Shown here: positions 34,445-43,850 of the stretch, one piece after another
Layout of the letters: each line of letters opens with the position of its first letter
Position numbering within the stretch: the stretch's first letter is position 1
Assembly: GCF_003815875.1 (NCBI RefSeq)
Contig: NZ_CP033924.1
Span: forward strand, 5,554,213-5,618,212
Reading direction: 5' to 3'
Origin: Chryseobacterium lactis
Lineage (GTDB): Bacteria > Bacteroidota > Bacteroidia > Flavobacteriales > Weeksellaceae
DNA length: 64,000 nt
Notes under the pieces: model-generated
The model's input: the letters and a program-made list of their open reading frames with translations, nothing else
Databases searched by the model: none
Told to the model about the DNA's origin: nothing
Made by a program: the position numbers and the translations under genes

Positions 34445-35434
34445 TTATTTATTCAACAATATCGCAGCTTCTTTTGCGAAGTAGGTAAAGATCATATCTG
34501 CTCCGGCTCTTTTGAAGCAGGTAAGACTTTCAATAATGGTTTTGTCATTATCAATCCATCCGTTTTGAGCCGCAGCTTTTACCATTGCATATTCTCCACT
34601 TACGTTGTACACAGCAATAGGCAGATCAATAGCTTCGCGTACCTTAGAAACAATATCCAGATAAGGAAGTCCCGGTTTGATCATAATTACGTCAGCTCCC
34701 TCATCAATATCTTTAAAAACTTCGTTTAATGCTTCACGGGAATTGTGAAAATCCATCTGATACGTTTTTTTATCTTTCGGTATTTCCATGTCATCTTTTG
34801 GAGCACTGTCCAGAGCACTTCTGAAAGGCCCGTAGAATGAACTTGCATATTTTGCAGCATAACTTACAATTCCTACATCTGTAAATCCGCTCTCTTCTAA
34901 AGCTTCTCTGATTGTAAGGACCCTGCCATCCATCATGTCACTTGGCGCCACAAGATCTGCTCCTGCTTCAGCATGGGATACTGACATTCTGGCCAATGCA
35001 TCATTGGTAGCATCATTTAAAATTTTACCATTTTCAATAATCCCGTCATGTCCGTAGATTGAATAAGGATCCAAGGCCACATCCGGCATAACAATCATTC
35101 CCGGAACAGCATCTTTGATTGCCTTAATGGTATTCTGCATCAACCCGTCTTTGTTCCACGCTTCCTTTCCGGTATTGTCTTTCATATGATCTGACACTTT
35201 CATGTACAAATTGACAGCTTTAACACCTAGAGAGAATAATTCCTTACATTCCTTCACTGTCAAATCTATGCTCCGCCTGAAAATTCCCGGCATCGATGCG
35301 ATTGGCTCCTGCATGTTTTCGCCCTCCATAACGAAGATAGGCATTACAAAATCATTAGTTGTAAGAATACTTTCTCTTACCAAACTTCTGATAGATTCGT
35401 TAACTCTAAGTCTTCTATTTCTTGAATGTATCAT
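34445..35434 (-). CDS. hemB: Porphobilinogen synthase (delta-aminolevulinate dehydratase)
   Basis: A 329-residue enzyme that condenses two 5-aminolevulinate molecules in heme biosynthesis. Visible features are RRLRVNESIRSLVRES at the start, MPIFVMEGE, and the two Schiff-base lysine regions (SYAAKYASSFYGPFR near 195-209 and MIKPGLPYLDIV near 252-263). The ending AVYNVSGEYAMVKAA is also typical. The metal-site segment PDVALDPYSIYGHDGI (about 120-135) has lost the zinc-site cysteines, so this is the magnesium/other-metal type of the enzyme. Length is normal. Confidence 0.93.
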   Translation of the reverse strand: MIHSRNRRLRVNESIRSLVRESILTTNDFVMPIFVMEGENMQEPIASMPGIFRRSIDLTVKECKELFSLGVKAVNLYMKVSDHMKDNTGKEAWNKDGLMQNTIKAIKDAVPGMIVMPDVALDPYSIYGHDGIIENGKILNDATNDALARMSVSHAEAGADLVAPSDMMDGRVLTIREALEESGFTDVGIVSYAAKYASSFYGPFRSALDSAPKDDMEIPKDKKTYQMDFHNSREALNEVFKDIDEGADVIMIKPGLPYLDIVSKVREAIDLPIAVYNVSGEYAMVKAAAQNGWIDNDKTIIESLTCFKRAGADMIFTYFAKEAAILLNK

Positions 35435-35492
35435 TTTGGAATACTTTTTGAATAAGTTTCTACAAATTTACTACAAGTTCTATAAAAAACTA

Positions 35493-35523
35493 TTGTAAGA
35501 GATTGTAGAATTTTTTATATTTG
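35493..35523 (+). promoter_or_regulatory. Promoter of the small sorting-domain gene
   Basis: TTG (35493-35495) and TATATTTG (35516-35523), 20 nt apart, fit the Bacteroidota pattern and lie 29 bp before the ATG at 35553. Confidence 0.6.
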
Positions 35524-35552
35524 TTATATATATTCGAGAAAATATAAATTTG

Positions 35553-35903
35553 ATGAAAAAACTTTTACTTTTAATTTTATTTTTAGGCACTTTTGTTGGA
35601 TTTTCCAACAATTTACAAGCACAGCTTAGAGAGCCCAATTCCATCACTCAGAAGGCAGATGATGGGGTGTTGCTTGCCTATCCAAATCCTGCAAAGGATT
35701 TCCTTATCATTAAGGCAAAGGATTCTGCTTTAAGAATCAAGAGCGTAACTTTCTATTCAATTTTGGGTATGCAGGTCGCTAATTATACAGTCAATATGAA
35801 TTCCGGAGAGATTAATATTGAAAAATTAAAACCCGGAAAATATCTGATTCGCTATATTTTAAGTGACAATACGCAAAAAGTTACTCAAATCGTGAAACAA
35901 TAA
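35553..35903 (+). CDS. Small secreted protein with type IX sorting-like C-terminal domain
   Basis: A 116-residue protein from ATG 35553; the codon before it is TTG. A signal peptide (MKKLLLLILFLGTFVGFSNNLQAQ) is followed by about 20 linker residues and then an almost complete type A sorting domain: LLAYPNPAKDFLIIKA, FYSILGMQVANYTV, LKPGKYLIRYILSDNTQKVTQIVKQ. So nearly the whole mature protein is the targeting domain. Such domains normally send a large passenger through the type IX secretion system. A domain with no passenger could be a surface cap, a decoy, or an assembly factor. A strong terminator follows. Confidence 0.82.
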   Translation: MKKLLLLILFLGTFVGFSNNLQAQLREPNSITQKADDGVLLAYPNPAKDFLIIKAKDSALRIKSVTFYSILGMQVANYTVNMNSGEINIEKLKPGKYLIRYILSDNTQKVTQIVKQ

Positions 35904-35906
35904 ATT

Positions 35907-35934
35907 AAAATCCTGATAATCATCAGGATTTTTT
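35907..35934 (+). terminator. Terminator of the small sorting-domain gene
   Basis: AAAATCCTGAT (35907-35917) pairs perfectly with ATCAGGATTTT (35922-35932) across a 4-nt loop, with more T after it. Confidence 0.88.
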
Positions 35935-36008
35935 CTTTTGCATCAATTCTCTTTAATATTTCCGTAACTTTCAGGACTTTTTTATACTAATTGTAAAAGA
36001 ACATTTTA

Positions 36009-36920
36009 ATGTTAAAAGCTGAGCATATTAAAAAGACCTATAGTGCAGGGGAAAAGGTCGCCTTGGATGATTTCAGCATCCATGTTCCAAAAGGCAGTAT
36101 TTATGGTCTGTTAGGCCCTAACGGAGCCGGAAAAACTTCTTTTATCCGTATCATCAACCAAATTACTCAGGCCGACTCAGGAGATATATTCATCAATGGA
36201 GAAAAGCTGAATCCCAACCATATTAAAGATATCGGTTATATGCCTGAAGAAAGAGGGCTATATAAGAATATGAGCGTGGGTGATCAAATCCTTTATTTCG
36301 GAGAATTGAAAGGAATGAGTAAAAATGATGCCCTCACCGAAGCAAAAAAATGGTTTGAAAAACTGAACATCGACCAATGGTGGAAGAAGAAGCTTTCTGA
36401 ACTTTCTAAAGGAATGGCTCAGAAAATTCAGTTTGTGGTAACGGTGCTTCACCGACCTCATCTTTTAATTCTTGATGAACCTTTCTCCGGTTTTGATCCG
36501 GTGAATGCCAACTTAATCAAAGATCAGATTATCGAGCTTAAAAATAATGGCACAACCATCATTCTTTCAACCCACCGAATGGAAAGTGTGGAAGAAATGT
36601 GCGATTATGTCGCCCTGATCAACAACTCAAAGAAAATTATTGACGGGAGAGTTTTTGATGTAAGGGAAAAATTCAAGAAAAATATTTTTGGAATTACACT
36701 ATCTGAAGTAAGTAATGATCAATTTGAAAATTTTAAGAATAAATATGAAATTTTTAATTTTTCAAATGACAATAACCTTATTTCATTTGATCTGAAAAAT
36801 GAGACTGATCAGAACAATATTCTTCTGGATCTGGTACATGTAGGTAAAGTGAGATCATTCGACGAAAGAATTCCTAGTATGAATGAAGTGTTTATTAACG
36901 CAGTAAGTAATCATTCTTAA
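36009..36920 (+). CDS. ABC transporter ATPase, NatA-like
   Basis: A 303-residue ATPase. Walker A is GPNGAGKTS (about 36-44), the signature is LSKGMAQK (about 137-144), Walker B is LLILDEPFSGFDPV (about 156-169), and the H-loop is STHRM. A C-terminal DUF4162-like domain (about 225-303) is typical of ATPases paired with ABC-2 permeases such as the NatAB sodium-export system. The permease gene starts 5 bp downstream, forming a two-gene operon that a shared terminator ends. The exported substrate is not known. Confidence 0.9.
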   Translation: MLKAEHIKKTYSAGEKVALDDFSIHVPKGSIYGLLGPNGAGKTSFIRIINQITQADSGDIFINGEKLNPNHIKDIGYMPEERGLYKNMSVGDQILYFGELKGMSKNDALTEAKKWFEKLNIDQWWKKKLSELSKGMAQKIQFVVTVLHRPHLLILDEPFSGFDPVNANLIKDQIIELKNNGTTIILSTHRMESVEEMCDYVALINNSKKIIDGRVFDVREKFKKNIFGITLSEVSNDQFENFKNKYEIFNFSNDNNLISFDLKNETDQNNILLDLVHVGKVRSFDERIPSMNEVFINAVSNHS

Positions 36921-36925
36921 GTTTT

Positions 36926-38236
36926 ATGAATAATATTTTTTTAATTACAAAAAGGGAATTTCTTACTCAGGTTAAGAAAAAATCTTTCATCATATTGACA
37001 TTATTGGCGCCTGTTATGATTATTGCTTTTGGAGCAGTAATCGGATTGATGTTTAAAGCCAATGAGTCACACAGTGTTATTGAAGTCGTTGATAAAAGCG
37101 GTTTATTTACAAACCAACTGAAATCCAATGATAAAGTAGATTACGCCTATGTTTCTGCAGCAGACGAAAAATCAAAAATCAATAATTTAAAAGGAAATGA
37201 GTCTCTGGCAGGCATTCTGATCTTACCTGAACTAAAAAATCAAAATTTTGATGAGCTTGAAAAAGAGACAAGACTGGTAGTCAATACTAAAATAGGACTT
37301 GACACAAAACAAAAAATTGTTTCTGATATCAATAATGTTATTAAGAAAGAAAAGATCAAGCAATTAGGTATTCAGGAAGCTCAGCTTATTGATCTGGACA
37401 AAGGTTTCAGCTTAAAAACCATCAATGTTACGGATAATAATAAAGAAGATTCTGATCTTGCTTTCGGAGTAAAAACAGGTCTTAGTATGGTTCTGATGTA
37501 TGTTACTTTCATGTTTATTATTATTTATGGAGTTCGTGTGATGAGAAGTGTTCTGGAAGAAAAGAATAACCGTGTTGTCGAAATTATTATTTCTTCCGTA
37601 AAGCCTTTTGAGCTGATGATGGGAAAAATATTAGGAGTAACATTGGTCGCATTGACTCAGTTTCTGATTTGGATTACGATGTCTGTTATCGGAGCTTTAG
37701 TTTTAAATACAGGCTTTTCTCCCATTCAAAAAAATATTCCCGGAGGAAGTAATGAGATAGCGGATAAGCTGGATATTGCCAATCTTGCGACGCAAATTTC
37801 TCATAGTTTATTGGAAATGAACTTTCCGTTAATCATTTTTGTATTCATTGTCTTTTTCCTGTTGGGATATATTTTCTACAGTTCTATTTATGCCGCAATC
37901 GGCTCTGCAGTGGATAATGAAACCGAAACCCAGCAGTTTACTTTATTTGCGATTTTGCCTCTGACTTTGGGGATGTACGGAAGTTTCTCATTAATGAATA
38001 ATCCCGACGGTCCTTTGGGCTTTTGGTTATCAATCATTCCGTTTACTTCACCGGTTGCAATGATTGCAAGAATCCCTTTTGGGGTTCCGGCATGGCAGAT
38101 TGCCTTATCTATTGTACTCTTATTGGGAACAACCATTTTTATGATATTCCTGGCTGGAAAAATCTATCGTGTAGGGATTTTAATGTACGGCAATAAAGCT
38201 ACCTTAAAAGAGGTTTGGAAGTGGATTAAAGGATAA
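36926..38236 (+). CDS. ABC-2 type permease, NatB-like
   Basis: A 436-residue membrane protein. A first helix (about 22-42) precedes a large soluble loop (about 45-165). Five or six helices follow (VLMYVTFMFIIIYGV, ILGVTLVALTQFLIW, FPLIIFVFIVFFLLGYIFY, and two near 350-415). EEKNNRVVEIIISSVKPFELMMGKILGV is the diagnostic ABC-2 coupling helix. It partners the ATPase gene 5 bp upstream. NatB-type exporters can move sodium or small molecules, and the substrate here is not determined. Confidence 0.88.
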   Translation: MNNIFLITKREFLTQVKKKSFIILTLLAPVMIIAFGAVIGLMFKANESHSVIEVVDKSGLFTNQLKSNDKVDYAYVSAADEKSKINNLKGNESLAGILILPELKNQNFDELEKETRLVVNTKIGLDTKQKIVSDINNVIKKEKIKQLGIQEAQLIDLDKGFSLKTINVTDNNKEDSDLAFGVKTGLSMVLMYVTFMFIIIYGVRVMRSVLEEKNNRVVEIIISSVKPFELMMGKILGVTLVALTQFLIWITMSVIGALVLNTGFSPIQKNIPGGSNEIADKLDIANLATQISHSLLEMNFPLIIFVFIVFFLLGYIFYSSIYAAIGSAVDNETETQQFTLFAILPLTLGMYGSFSLMNNPDGPLGFWLSIIPFTSPVAMIARIPFGVPAWQIALSIVLLLGTTIFMIFLAGKIYRVGILMYGNKATLKEVWKWIKG

Positions 38237-38267
38237 AACCGAAGAAGCCTGAGAAGGTACAGAATAT

Positions 38268-38308
38268 AAAAAGGCAAATCGGCAAATAAGCAGTTTGCCT
38301 TTTTATTT
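38268..38308 (+). terminator. Terminator of the NatAB-like operon
   Basis: AAAAAGGCAAA (38268-38278) pairs with TTTGCCTTTTT (38294-38304) across a 15-nt loop, followed by ATTT. Confidence 0.7.
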
Positions 38309-38333
38309 AATTTTTCTCAATCTATAGAAAACA

Positions 38334-38363
38334 AAAACCCCGGAAATTACTTTCCGGGGTTTT
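38334..38363. terminator. Bidirectional terminator before the porin gene
   Basis: AAAACCCCGGAAA (38334-38346) and TTTCCGGGGTTTT (38351-38363) form a perfect 13-bp stem with a 4-nt loop. It serves the minus-strand porin gene and backs up the operon terminator on the plus strand. Confidence 0.88.
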
Positions 38364-38383
38364 ATTATATTCTGAATAATTAT

Positions 38384-39055
38384 TTATTTGAATATGTAGC
38401 TTAGGGTAAGTGCAAGCACCTGTTCTGATTTTTTCTTATCAGTACCTCCTGTTTCTCTTTTCAGGTCAGGATAGGTATCAGATAGACCTAAATCATACTT
38501 AAGAGCAACTTCCAGTTGTCTCTTGTAGCTGTATCCTATTCCAAGACCTATTCCCCAGTTAAAGCTATTGGCTTTGCCACTTACTCCAGCAGGTTGCTTA
38601 GGATCGGTAACATCCGGATCATAATAAGGTCTTCCTATAGGTGCATTTTTAACATTTTGATTAACCAAAAAATTAAATCGTGGTCCCACTAATCCAAAGA
38701 ATTCTGATTCAGCTTCTGAAAAATATCCTTTAAAATAAAGAGGTACACTCAGATAGTTATTGGCATATACTGCATCATAACCATCTTTACCTTTAGCATC
38801 TTTATCTTTACCAGTTTCTCCGGCACCATAGTATAAAACTTCCGGTTGTATAAAGAACTGATTTGATTTTCCTACGGGAATTAAAGCCAAAGCTCCACCT
38901 TGAAAAGTGTATCTCGGGCCTGAAGGATTATGAGCATTTGCTACTCTTGAATAGTTTAAACCTGCAGTAAGACCAAATCTTGTACTTTTCCATTGCACTT
39001 GCGCAAAAGACAAAGCAGAGAGGGTCAAAGCTGAGGCTAATAAAAGTTTCTTCAT
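38384..39055 (-). CDS. Porin-family outer-membrane beta-barrel protein (PorT-like)
   Basis: A 223-residue protein with signal peptide MKKLLLASALTLSALSFAQ. The mature part is an eight-strand-type barrel: alternating strands such as RFGLTAGLNYSRV, FFIQPEVLYYGAGE, YLSVPLYFKGYF, FFGLVGPRFNFL, FNWGIGLGIGYSY and QLEVALKYDLGLSD. It ends TLSYIFK with a terminal aromatic. It fits the OMP_b-brl_2/PorT-like family; the role is unspecified. It follows sucD on the same strand after 18 bp, so read-through co-transcription is likely. Confidence 0.85.
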   Translation of the reverse strand: MKKLLLASALTLSALSFAQVQWKSTRFGLTAGLNYSRVANAHNPSGPRYTFQGGALALIPVGKSNQFFIQPEVLYYGAGETGKDKDAKGKDGYDAVYANNYLSVPLYFKGYFSEAESEFFGLVGPRFNFLVNQNVKNAPIGRPYYDPDVTDPKQPAGVSGKANSFNWGIGLGIGYSYKRQLEVALKYDLGLSDTYPDLKRETGGTDKKKSEQVLALTLSYIFK

Positions 39056-39073
39056 ATGTTTTTGGGTTTTGTA

Positions 39074-39946
39074 TTATCCTAGAATTTTAGCTACAGTAGC
39101 ACCGATATCAGCAGGAGAATCAACAACGTTGATACCATTCTCTCTCATGATCTCCATTTTTGCCTGAGCTGTATCTTCTGCACCACCAACGATAGCACCA
39201 GCGTGTCCCATTGTTCTACCTTTTGGAGCTGTTTGTCCAGCGATAAATCCTACAACCGGCTTATTAGATCCGCTTGCTTTGTACCATCTAGCAGCTTCAG
39301 CCTCTAATCCACCACCGATTTCACCGATCATTACAACCGCTTCCGTTTCCGGGTCATTGATGAATAATTCTAAAGCTTCTCTTGTAGTTGTTCCGATGAT
39401 TGGGTCACCACCGATACCAATTGCTGTAGAAATACCGTAACCTGCTCTTACTACCTGGTCAGCAGCTTCGTAAGTAAGGGTACCTGATTTTGAAACGATT
39501 CCAACTTTTCCTTTTTTGAAAACGAATCCAGGCATAATACCAATTTTAGCTTCTTCAGAAGTAATGATTCCAGGGCAGTTTGGTCCGATTAATCTGCAGT
39601 CTCTGTCAGCGATATAAGATTTTACTTTTACCATATCAGCTACAGGAATACCTTCAGTAATACATACAATTACTTTGATTCCTGCTTCAGCAGCTTCCAT
39701 GATAGCGTCTGCTGCGAATGCCGGTGGTACGAAAATGATACTTACGTTTGCTCCTGCTTTTTCAACAGCGTCAGCTACCGTATTAAATACCGGCTTCCCT
39801 AAGTGCTCGCTACCTCCTTTTCCCGGAGTAACACCACCTACTACGTTTGTTCCGTATTCAATCATCTGACCTGCGTGGAAAGTCCCTTCGTTTCCAGTAA
39901 ATCCTTGTACAATTACTTTAGAATCTTTGTTTACTAAAATTGACAT
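39074..39946 (-). CDS. sucD: Succinyl-CoA synthetase, alpha subunit
   Basis: A 290-residue alpha subunit. It has the CoA-binding Rossmann domain ([21 protein letters not shown]), the [17 protein letters not shown] segment and the phosphohistidine loop GHAGAIVGG near residue 245. It makes succinyl-CoA, or succinate plus ATP/GTP, in the citric acid cycle with the beta subunit SucC. SucC is not in this window, so the two subunits are encoded apart. A TAAATTTG box upstream (39989-39996) provides a promoter. Confidence 0.95.
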   Translation of the reverse strand: MSILVNKDSKVIVQGFTGNEGTFHAGQMIEYGTNVVGGVTPGKGGSEHLGKPVFNTVADAVEKAGANVSIIFVPPAFAADAIMEAAEAGIKVIVCITEGIPVADMVKVKSYIADRDCRLIGPNCPGIITSEEAKIGIMPGFVFKKGKVGIVSKSGTLTYEAADQVVRAGYGISTAIGIGGDPIIGTTTREALELFINDPETEAVVMIGEIGGGLEAEAARWYKASGSNKPVVGFIAGQTAPKGRTMGHAGAIVGGAEDTAQAKMEIMRENGINVVDSPADIGATVAKILG

Positions 39947-39988
39947 TTTATTGTTGTTTTAATTTATTTATTATTTTATTAATGCTCA

Positions 39989-40021
39989 CAAATTTACTTA
40001 AATTTCTTTGATTTTAGACAA
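39989..40021 (-). promoter_or_regulatory. Promoter of sucD
   Basis: On the minus strand, TTTG (complement of 40019-40021 and its neighbour) and TAAATTTG (39989-39996) are separated by about 22 nt. The -7 box ends 43 bp before the sucD ATG. Confidence 0.5.
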
Positions 40022-40036
40022 AACCTTTGGAATAGT

Positions 40037-40939
40037 TTATTTGAGATTTCTCAGCTTTACTTCTTTCTTCAAATAAGTTTTGAAATCTTCTGCAAACATC
40101 CCGATATAGGTTCCTTTTTCAAGATCTCTGTTGACTCCGGTTTTTCCTAAAAGTACTGATCCGCCTTCAATTTTGTTTCCGGAAGCAATACCCACTTGTC
40201 CCCAAAGCGTCACCTCATCACCGATCACACAACATCCTGCGATTCCGACCTGAGAAGCGATAAGGCATTTTTTTCCGATAATAGTATCGTGCCCGATCTG
40301 AATCTGATTATCCAACACAGAACCCTCACCAATGATGGTAGAGTCTGTAACTCCCCTGTCAATGGTGCAACCGTTTCCTATTTCTACATTATTTTCAATG
40401 ACTACTTTTCCTACTGAAATTAAACGATCAAAGTTTCCGTTCAATTTTCTGTAATAAAACGCATCACCACCCAAAACAGTATTAGACTGAATGATCACAT
40501 TGTCGCCAATTTCTGTTCTGTCGCCGATGACAACATTTGGAAAAATAAGGGTATTTTTTCCGATCTTCACATTATTTCCAATGATCGCTGAAGGGTGAAT
40601 TCTTGTTCCCTCCCCTATTTCGGCATCATGAAGTTCTTCTGTGAAGTTATATATTCTCGTAAAATGAGTATTAATTTTATTAAAATCTCTGAAAGGATCA
40701 TCAGAGACAAGAAGCGCTTTTCCTTCGGGACATTCTACTTCTTTATCAATTAAAATAATGGTGGCAGCAGAGTTTAATGCTTTGTCATAGTATTTGGGAT
40801 GGTTCACAAATACAATCTCTCCCGGTTTCACCATGTGAATTTCATTGGATCCAAGGACTTCAAAGTCTTCGGGACCAACAAATTTTGAGCCTATTAAATC
40901 TGCAATAGTTTTAAGCTTTTGCGGAGAATGGAATCTCAT
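40037..40939 (-). CDS. LpxD paralog (UDP-3-O-acylglucosamine N-acyltransferase-like)
   Basis: A 300-residue left-handed beta-helix acyltransferase. The N-terminal LpxD-type domain (about 1-105) precedes hexapeptide repeats ([20 protein letters not shown] through [16 protein letters not shown]). [14 protein letters not shown] is in the position of the catalytic His of LpxD. It is a second, shorter LpxD relative in the same lipid A block; true LpxD is at 43843-44874. This gene may add a different acyl chain or act on another sugar. It is the last gene of the run efp / lpxA / lpxC-fabZ / lpxD. Confidence 0.83.
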   Translation of the reverse strand: MRFHSPQKLKTIADLIGSKFVGPEDFEVLGSNEIHMVKPGEIVFVNHPKYYDKALNSAATIILIDKEVECPEGKALLVSDDPFRDFNKINTHFTRIYNFTEELHDAEIGEGTRIHPSAIIGNNVKIGKNTLIFPNVVIGDRTEIGDNVIIQSNTVLGGDAFYYRKLNGNFDRLISVGKVVIENNVEIGNGCTIDRGVTDSTIIGEGSVLDNQIQIGHDTIIGKKCLIASQVGIAGCCVIGDEVTLWGQVGIASGNKIEGGSVLLGKTGVNRDLEKGTYIGMFAEDFKTYLKKEVKLRNLK

Positions 40940-41009
40940 AACAATAGATTTTTCTTATAAAACAAAATTCGGACTGCTAGTGCAAACCGAATTTATGTAA
41001 TTTTATTTA

Positions 41010-41573
41010 TTATTTTACTCTTTCTAAGTAGCTACCGTCTTCGGTACTTACTTTAATTCTGTCTCCCGGTTCGATAAACAAAGGAACCATTACTCTTGCT
41101 CCTGTCTCAACGATTGCGTTTTTAAGAGCATTTGTTGCCGTGTTTCCTTTTACACCCGGATCAGCTTCGATAACATCAAGGTATACTGATTGTGGAAGTT
41201 CAGCAGAAAGTGGAGTTTCGTCAGCTTCTTTCAAAATGATCGTTACTTCTTCACCTGCTTTCATAAACTGAGCGTTCTCAATCATCTCTTTGTTGATATA
41301 TAATTGAGAGAAGTCATCATTATTCATGAAGTGGAACCCGTTCTCATCATCATAAAGATACTGGAACTTTCTTGTGATTACTTTTACTTCATCAATTTTA
41401 TGTCCTGCAGAAAAGGTATTATCAAGAACTTTCCCGTTCGTTACTGATTTCAGTTTTGTTCTTACGAAAGCTGGTCCTTTTCCTGGCTTTACGTGCAAAA
41501 ATTCAATTACTTTGAAAATATCATTGCTAAATTCGATGCAAAGTCCTTTTCTGATATCGTTACTTGTTGCCAT
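41010..41573 (-). CDS. efp: Elongation factor P
   Basis: A 187-residue, three-beta-domain protein. The first domain has the tip HVKPGKGPAF, in which Lys32 is the residue modified in many bacteria. The last domain ends GDRIKVSTEDGSYLERVK as expected. EF-P relieves ribosome stalling at proline runs. A TAAATTTG box (41633-41640, minus strand) lies 60 bp upstream. Its position inside the lipid A gene block is a conserved Flavobacteriia arrangement. Confidence 0.96.
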   Translation of the reverse strand: MATSNDIRKGLCIEFSNDIFKVIEFLHVKPGKGPAFVRTKLKSVTNGKVLDNTFSAGHKIDEVKVITRKFQYLYDDENGFHFMNNDDFSQLYINKEMIENAQFMKAGEEVTIILKEADETPLSAELPQSVYLDVIEADPGVKGNTATNALKNAIVETGARVMVPLFIEPGDRIKVSTEDGSYLERVK

Positions 41574-41657
41574 TAATTTATATTATTCTTTTTTATTTAG
41601 TTTAGTTGGCTGTCCGGTAAATAGGCAAATTACAAATTTACTTTTTAGCTTTGTTTG

Positions 41658-42452
41658 TTAATTGCTTTCTTTGCTCGTTCCGTACCCTTTTACGATACCT
41701 CTTGGCGAGTTTTGGATAAATTGTAAAATTTCATCTCTTTCAGCAGTGGGAAGCATTTCTTTTTCGATATATGCTAACGCTTGGGAAACGTTCATTTTCA
41801 TTTGGAAAATAGCTCTGTAGATCTTTTGAATTTCAAAGATCTTCTCATTAGAAAAGCCTCTTCTTCTAAGACCTACTGAGTTGATACCAGCATAGGAAAT
41901 AGGATCTCTTGCCACTTTTACATAAGGCGGAACATCTTTTCTAATCAAAGATCCTCCTGAAATCATCGTATGTTTTCCGATTTTACCAAACTGTTGAACA
42001 GCAGATAGTCCTCCCATTACGGTAAAGTCTCCGATTTCGACATGCCCCGCAATACCGCAACCATTGGCAATAATTACATTATCTCCTATGATACAGTCAT
42101 GGGCAACGTGGGAAGTCGCCATAATAAGACAGTTACTTCCTACTTTGGTATAACCTAAAGCTTTTGTTCCTCTATTTATTGTTACACATTCTCTTAAAGT
42201 AGTATGATCTCCAATAATGGTTCGTGTATCTTCACCATCGAACTTTAAGTCCTGAGGAATTGCCGAAATTACAGTTCCGGGAAAAATCTTACAATCCTTC
42301 CCTATTCTTGCCCCATCCATGATGGTAACATTTGGACCAATCCATGATCCTTCTCCAATTTCTACGTCCCCTGCAATTGTAGTAAATGGTTCTACAATTA
42401 CATTTTTGCTGATTTTCGCACGTTTATCTACGGCTGCTAATTGATGAATCAT
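41658..42452 (-). CDS. lpxA: UDP-N-acetylglucosamine acyltransferase
   Basis: A 264-residue hexapeptide-repeat acyltransferase and the first enzyme of lipid A synthesis. Marks are the beta-helix repeats from VDKRAKISKNVIVEPFTTI, the catalytic MATSHVAHDCIIGDNV (His about 121) and a C-terminal helical segment (NEKIFEIQKIYRAIF). It directly follows lpxC-fabZ: the upstream stop at 42453 abuts this start. It uses (R)-3-hydroxyacyl-ACP, the same pool that the FabZ domain of the preceding gene consumes. Confidence 0.95.
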   Translation of the reverse strand: MIHQLAAVDKRAKISKNVIVEPFTTIAGDVEIGEGSWIGPNVTIMDGARIGKDCKIFPGTVISAIPQDLKFDGEDTRTIIGDHTTLRECVTINRGTKALGYTKVGSNCLIMATSHVAHDCIIGDNVIIANGCGIAGHVEIGDFTVMGGLSAVQQFGKIGKHTMISGGSLIRKDVPPYVKVARDPISYAGINSVGLRRRGFSNEKIFEIQKIYRAIFQMKMNVSQALAYIEKEMLPTAERDEILQFIQNSPRGIVKGYGTSKESN

Positions 42453-43850
42453 TTAATCAACTTTATTTTTTGCAACTTGAGCCATAAGCTCTGCTTCTAC
42501 TGCCACTGCATCTCCTACATATCCGTATCCTTGCATGTGAACGATTCCTCTTCTGATAGGCTCGATCAATTCAATTTTGAATATAAGAGTATCTCCTGGA
42601 ATTACTTTTCTCTTGAATTTTACTTTATCAATTTTGATAAAATAGGTAGAATAGTTTTCAGGATCCGGAACACTTGCCAGAACCAGAATACCACCTGTCT
42701 GGGCCAACGCTTCAACCTGAAGAACTCCAGGCATTACAGGCTCTTTAGGGAAATGCCCAACGAAGAAAGGTTCATTCATTGTCACATTTTTCAATCCTAC
42801 AACATGCGAATCTGAAAGTTCAAGAATTTTATCAATCAATAAAAACGGAGGTCTATGAGGCATAAGCTTCATAATTCCGTTGATATCAAATACCGGTTCT
42901 TTCGTTAAATCGAAGTCCGGAACATTTTTTTTCTTTTGCAATTTCCACTGTCGGTTTAGTTTTTTTGCAAATTGGGTATTTACATAATGCCCTGGTTTGT
43001 TTGCAATAACTTTACCTTTAATTTTTACTCCGGCTAAAGCTAAGTCACCAATTACATCAAGTAACTTATGTCTTGCAGCTTCGTTCGGATAGTTTAAGTT
43101 TAGATTATCAAGAATTCCGTTTGGTCTGATAGAAACATTATCTTTTCCAAAGGCCTTTTTTAATTTTTCTGTTGTTTCAGGAGTAAGGTCTTTATCTACA
43201 TATACAATTGCATTAGAGATATCTCCTCCTTTGATCAATCCGTGATCTAAAAGCATTTCTAATTCATGTAAGAAACTGAATGTTCTTGCTGATGAAATTT
43301 CGTCTTTAAATTCGGAAATATTTTTAAGAGTGGCATTTTGAGTTCCTAAAACTTTAGTCCCAAAATCTACCATTGTTGTTACTTCGTAGGTATCTGAAGG
43401 AATAATTGTTATTTCTGAACCGGTAGCCGGATCGCTGTAGGTAAGAACTTCTTTTACCACCAGGTATTCTCTGGCTACATTTTGATCTACTACTCCAACG
43501 CTTTCGATAGCTTCTACAAAGAACTTTGAAGATCCATCTAAAATTGGAGGTTCAGAAGCATCCATCTCCAGCACTGCGTTATCAATATCACAACCTACCA
43601 AGGCTGCTAAAAGATGTTCACAAGTTGTAATCTTTACGCCTAGTTTTTCTAACGTTGTTCCTCTTTCTGTTGCTACAACATAATTTACATCCGCCTCAAC
43701 CTGAGGATGCCCCTCAAGATCTGTTCTTACAAATACAAAACCTGTATTTTCTTTTGCAGGTTTAATGGTAAGTTTTACTTCTCTACCAGTATGAAGACCA
43801 ATTCCAGAAAGAGTAACCTCTTCCTGAAGTGTTTTTTGCATATCACTCAT
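42453..43850 (-). CDS. lpxC/fabZ: Bifunctional LpxC deacetylase / FabZ dehydratase
   Basis: A 465-residue fusion from the ATG at 43850, which overlaps the lpxD stop by 8 bp. The N-terminal LpxC zinc deacetylase (about 1-305) has [21 protein letters not shown] (zinc His), [10 protein letters not shown] and [12 protein letters not shown]. The C-terminal FabZ (about 320-465) has [11 protein letters not shown] and [20 protein letters not shown] with the catalytic His and Glu. The fusion is standard in Bacteroidota. It joins the committed lipid A step to the enzyme that competes for 3-hydroxyacyl-ACP, so substrate channelling or balancing is a plausible benefit. Both active sites look intact. Confidence 0.95.
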   Translation of the reverse strand: MSDMQKTLQEEVTLSGIGLHTGREVKLTIKPAKENTGFVFVRTDLEGHPQVEADVNYVVATERGTTLEKLGVKITTCEHLLAALVGCDIDNAVLEMDASEPPILDGSSKFFVEAIESVGVVDQNVAREYLVVKEVLTYSDPATGSEITIIPSDTYEVTTMVDFGTKVLGTQNATLKNISEFKDEISSARTFSFLHELEMLLDHGLIKGGDISNAIVYVDKDLTPETTEKLKKAFGKDNVSIRPNGILDNLNLNYPNEAARHKLLDVIGDLALAGVKIKGKVIANKPGHYVNTQFAKKLNRQWKLQKKKNVPDFDLTKEPVFDINGIMKLMPHRPPFLLIDKILELSDSHVVGLKNVTMNEPFFVGHFPKEPVMPGVLQVEALAQTGGILVLASVPDPENYSTYFIKIDKVKFKRKVIPGDTLIFKIELIEPIRRGIVHMQGYGYVGDAVAVEAELMAQVAKNKVD

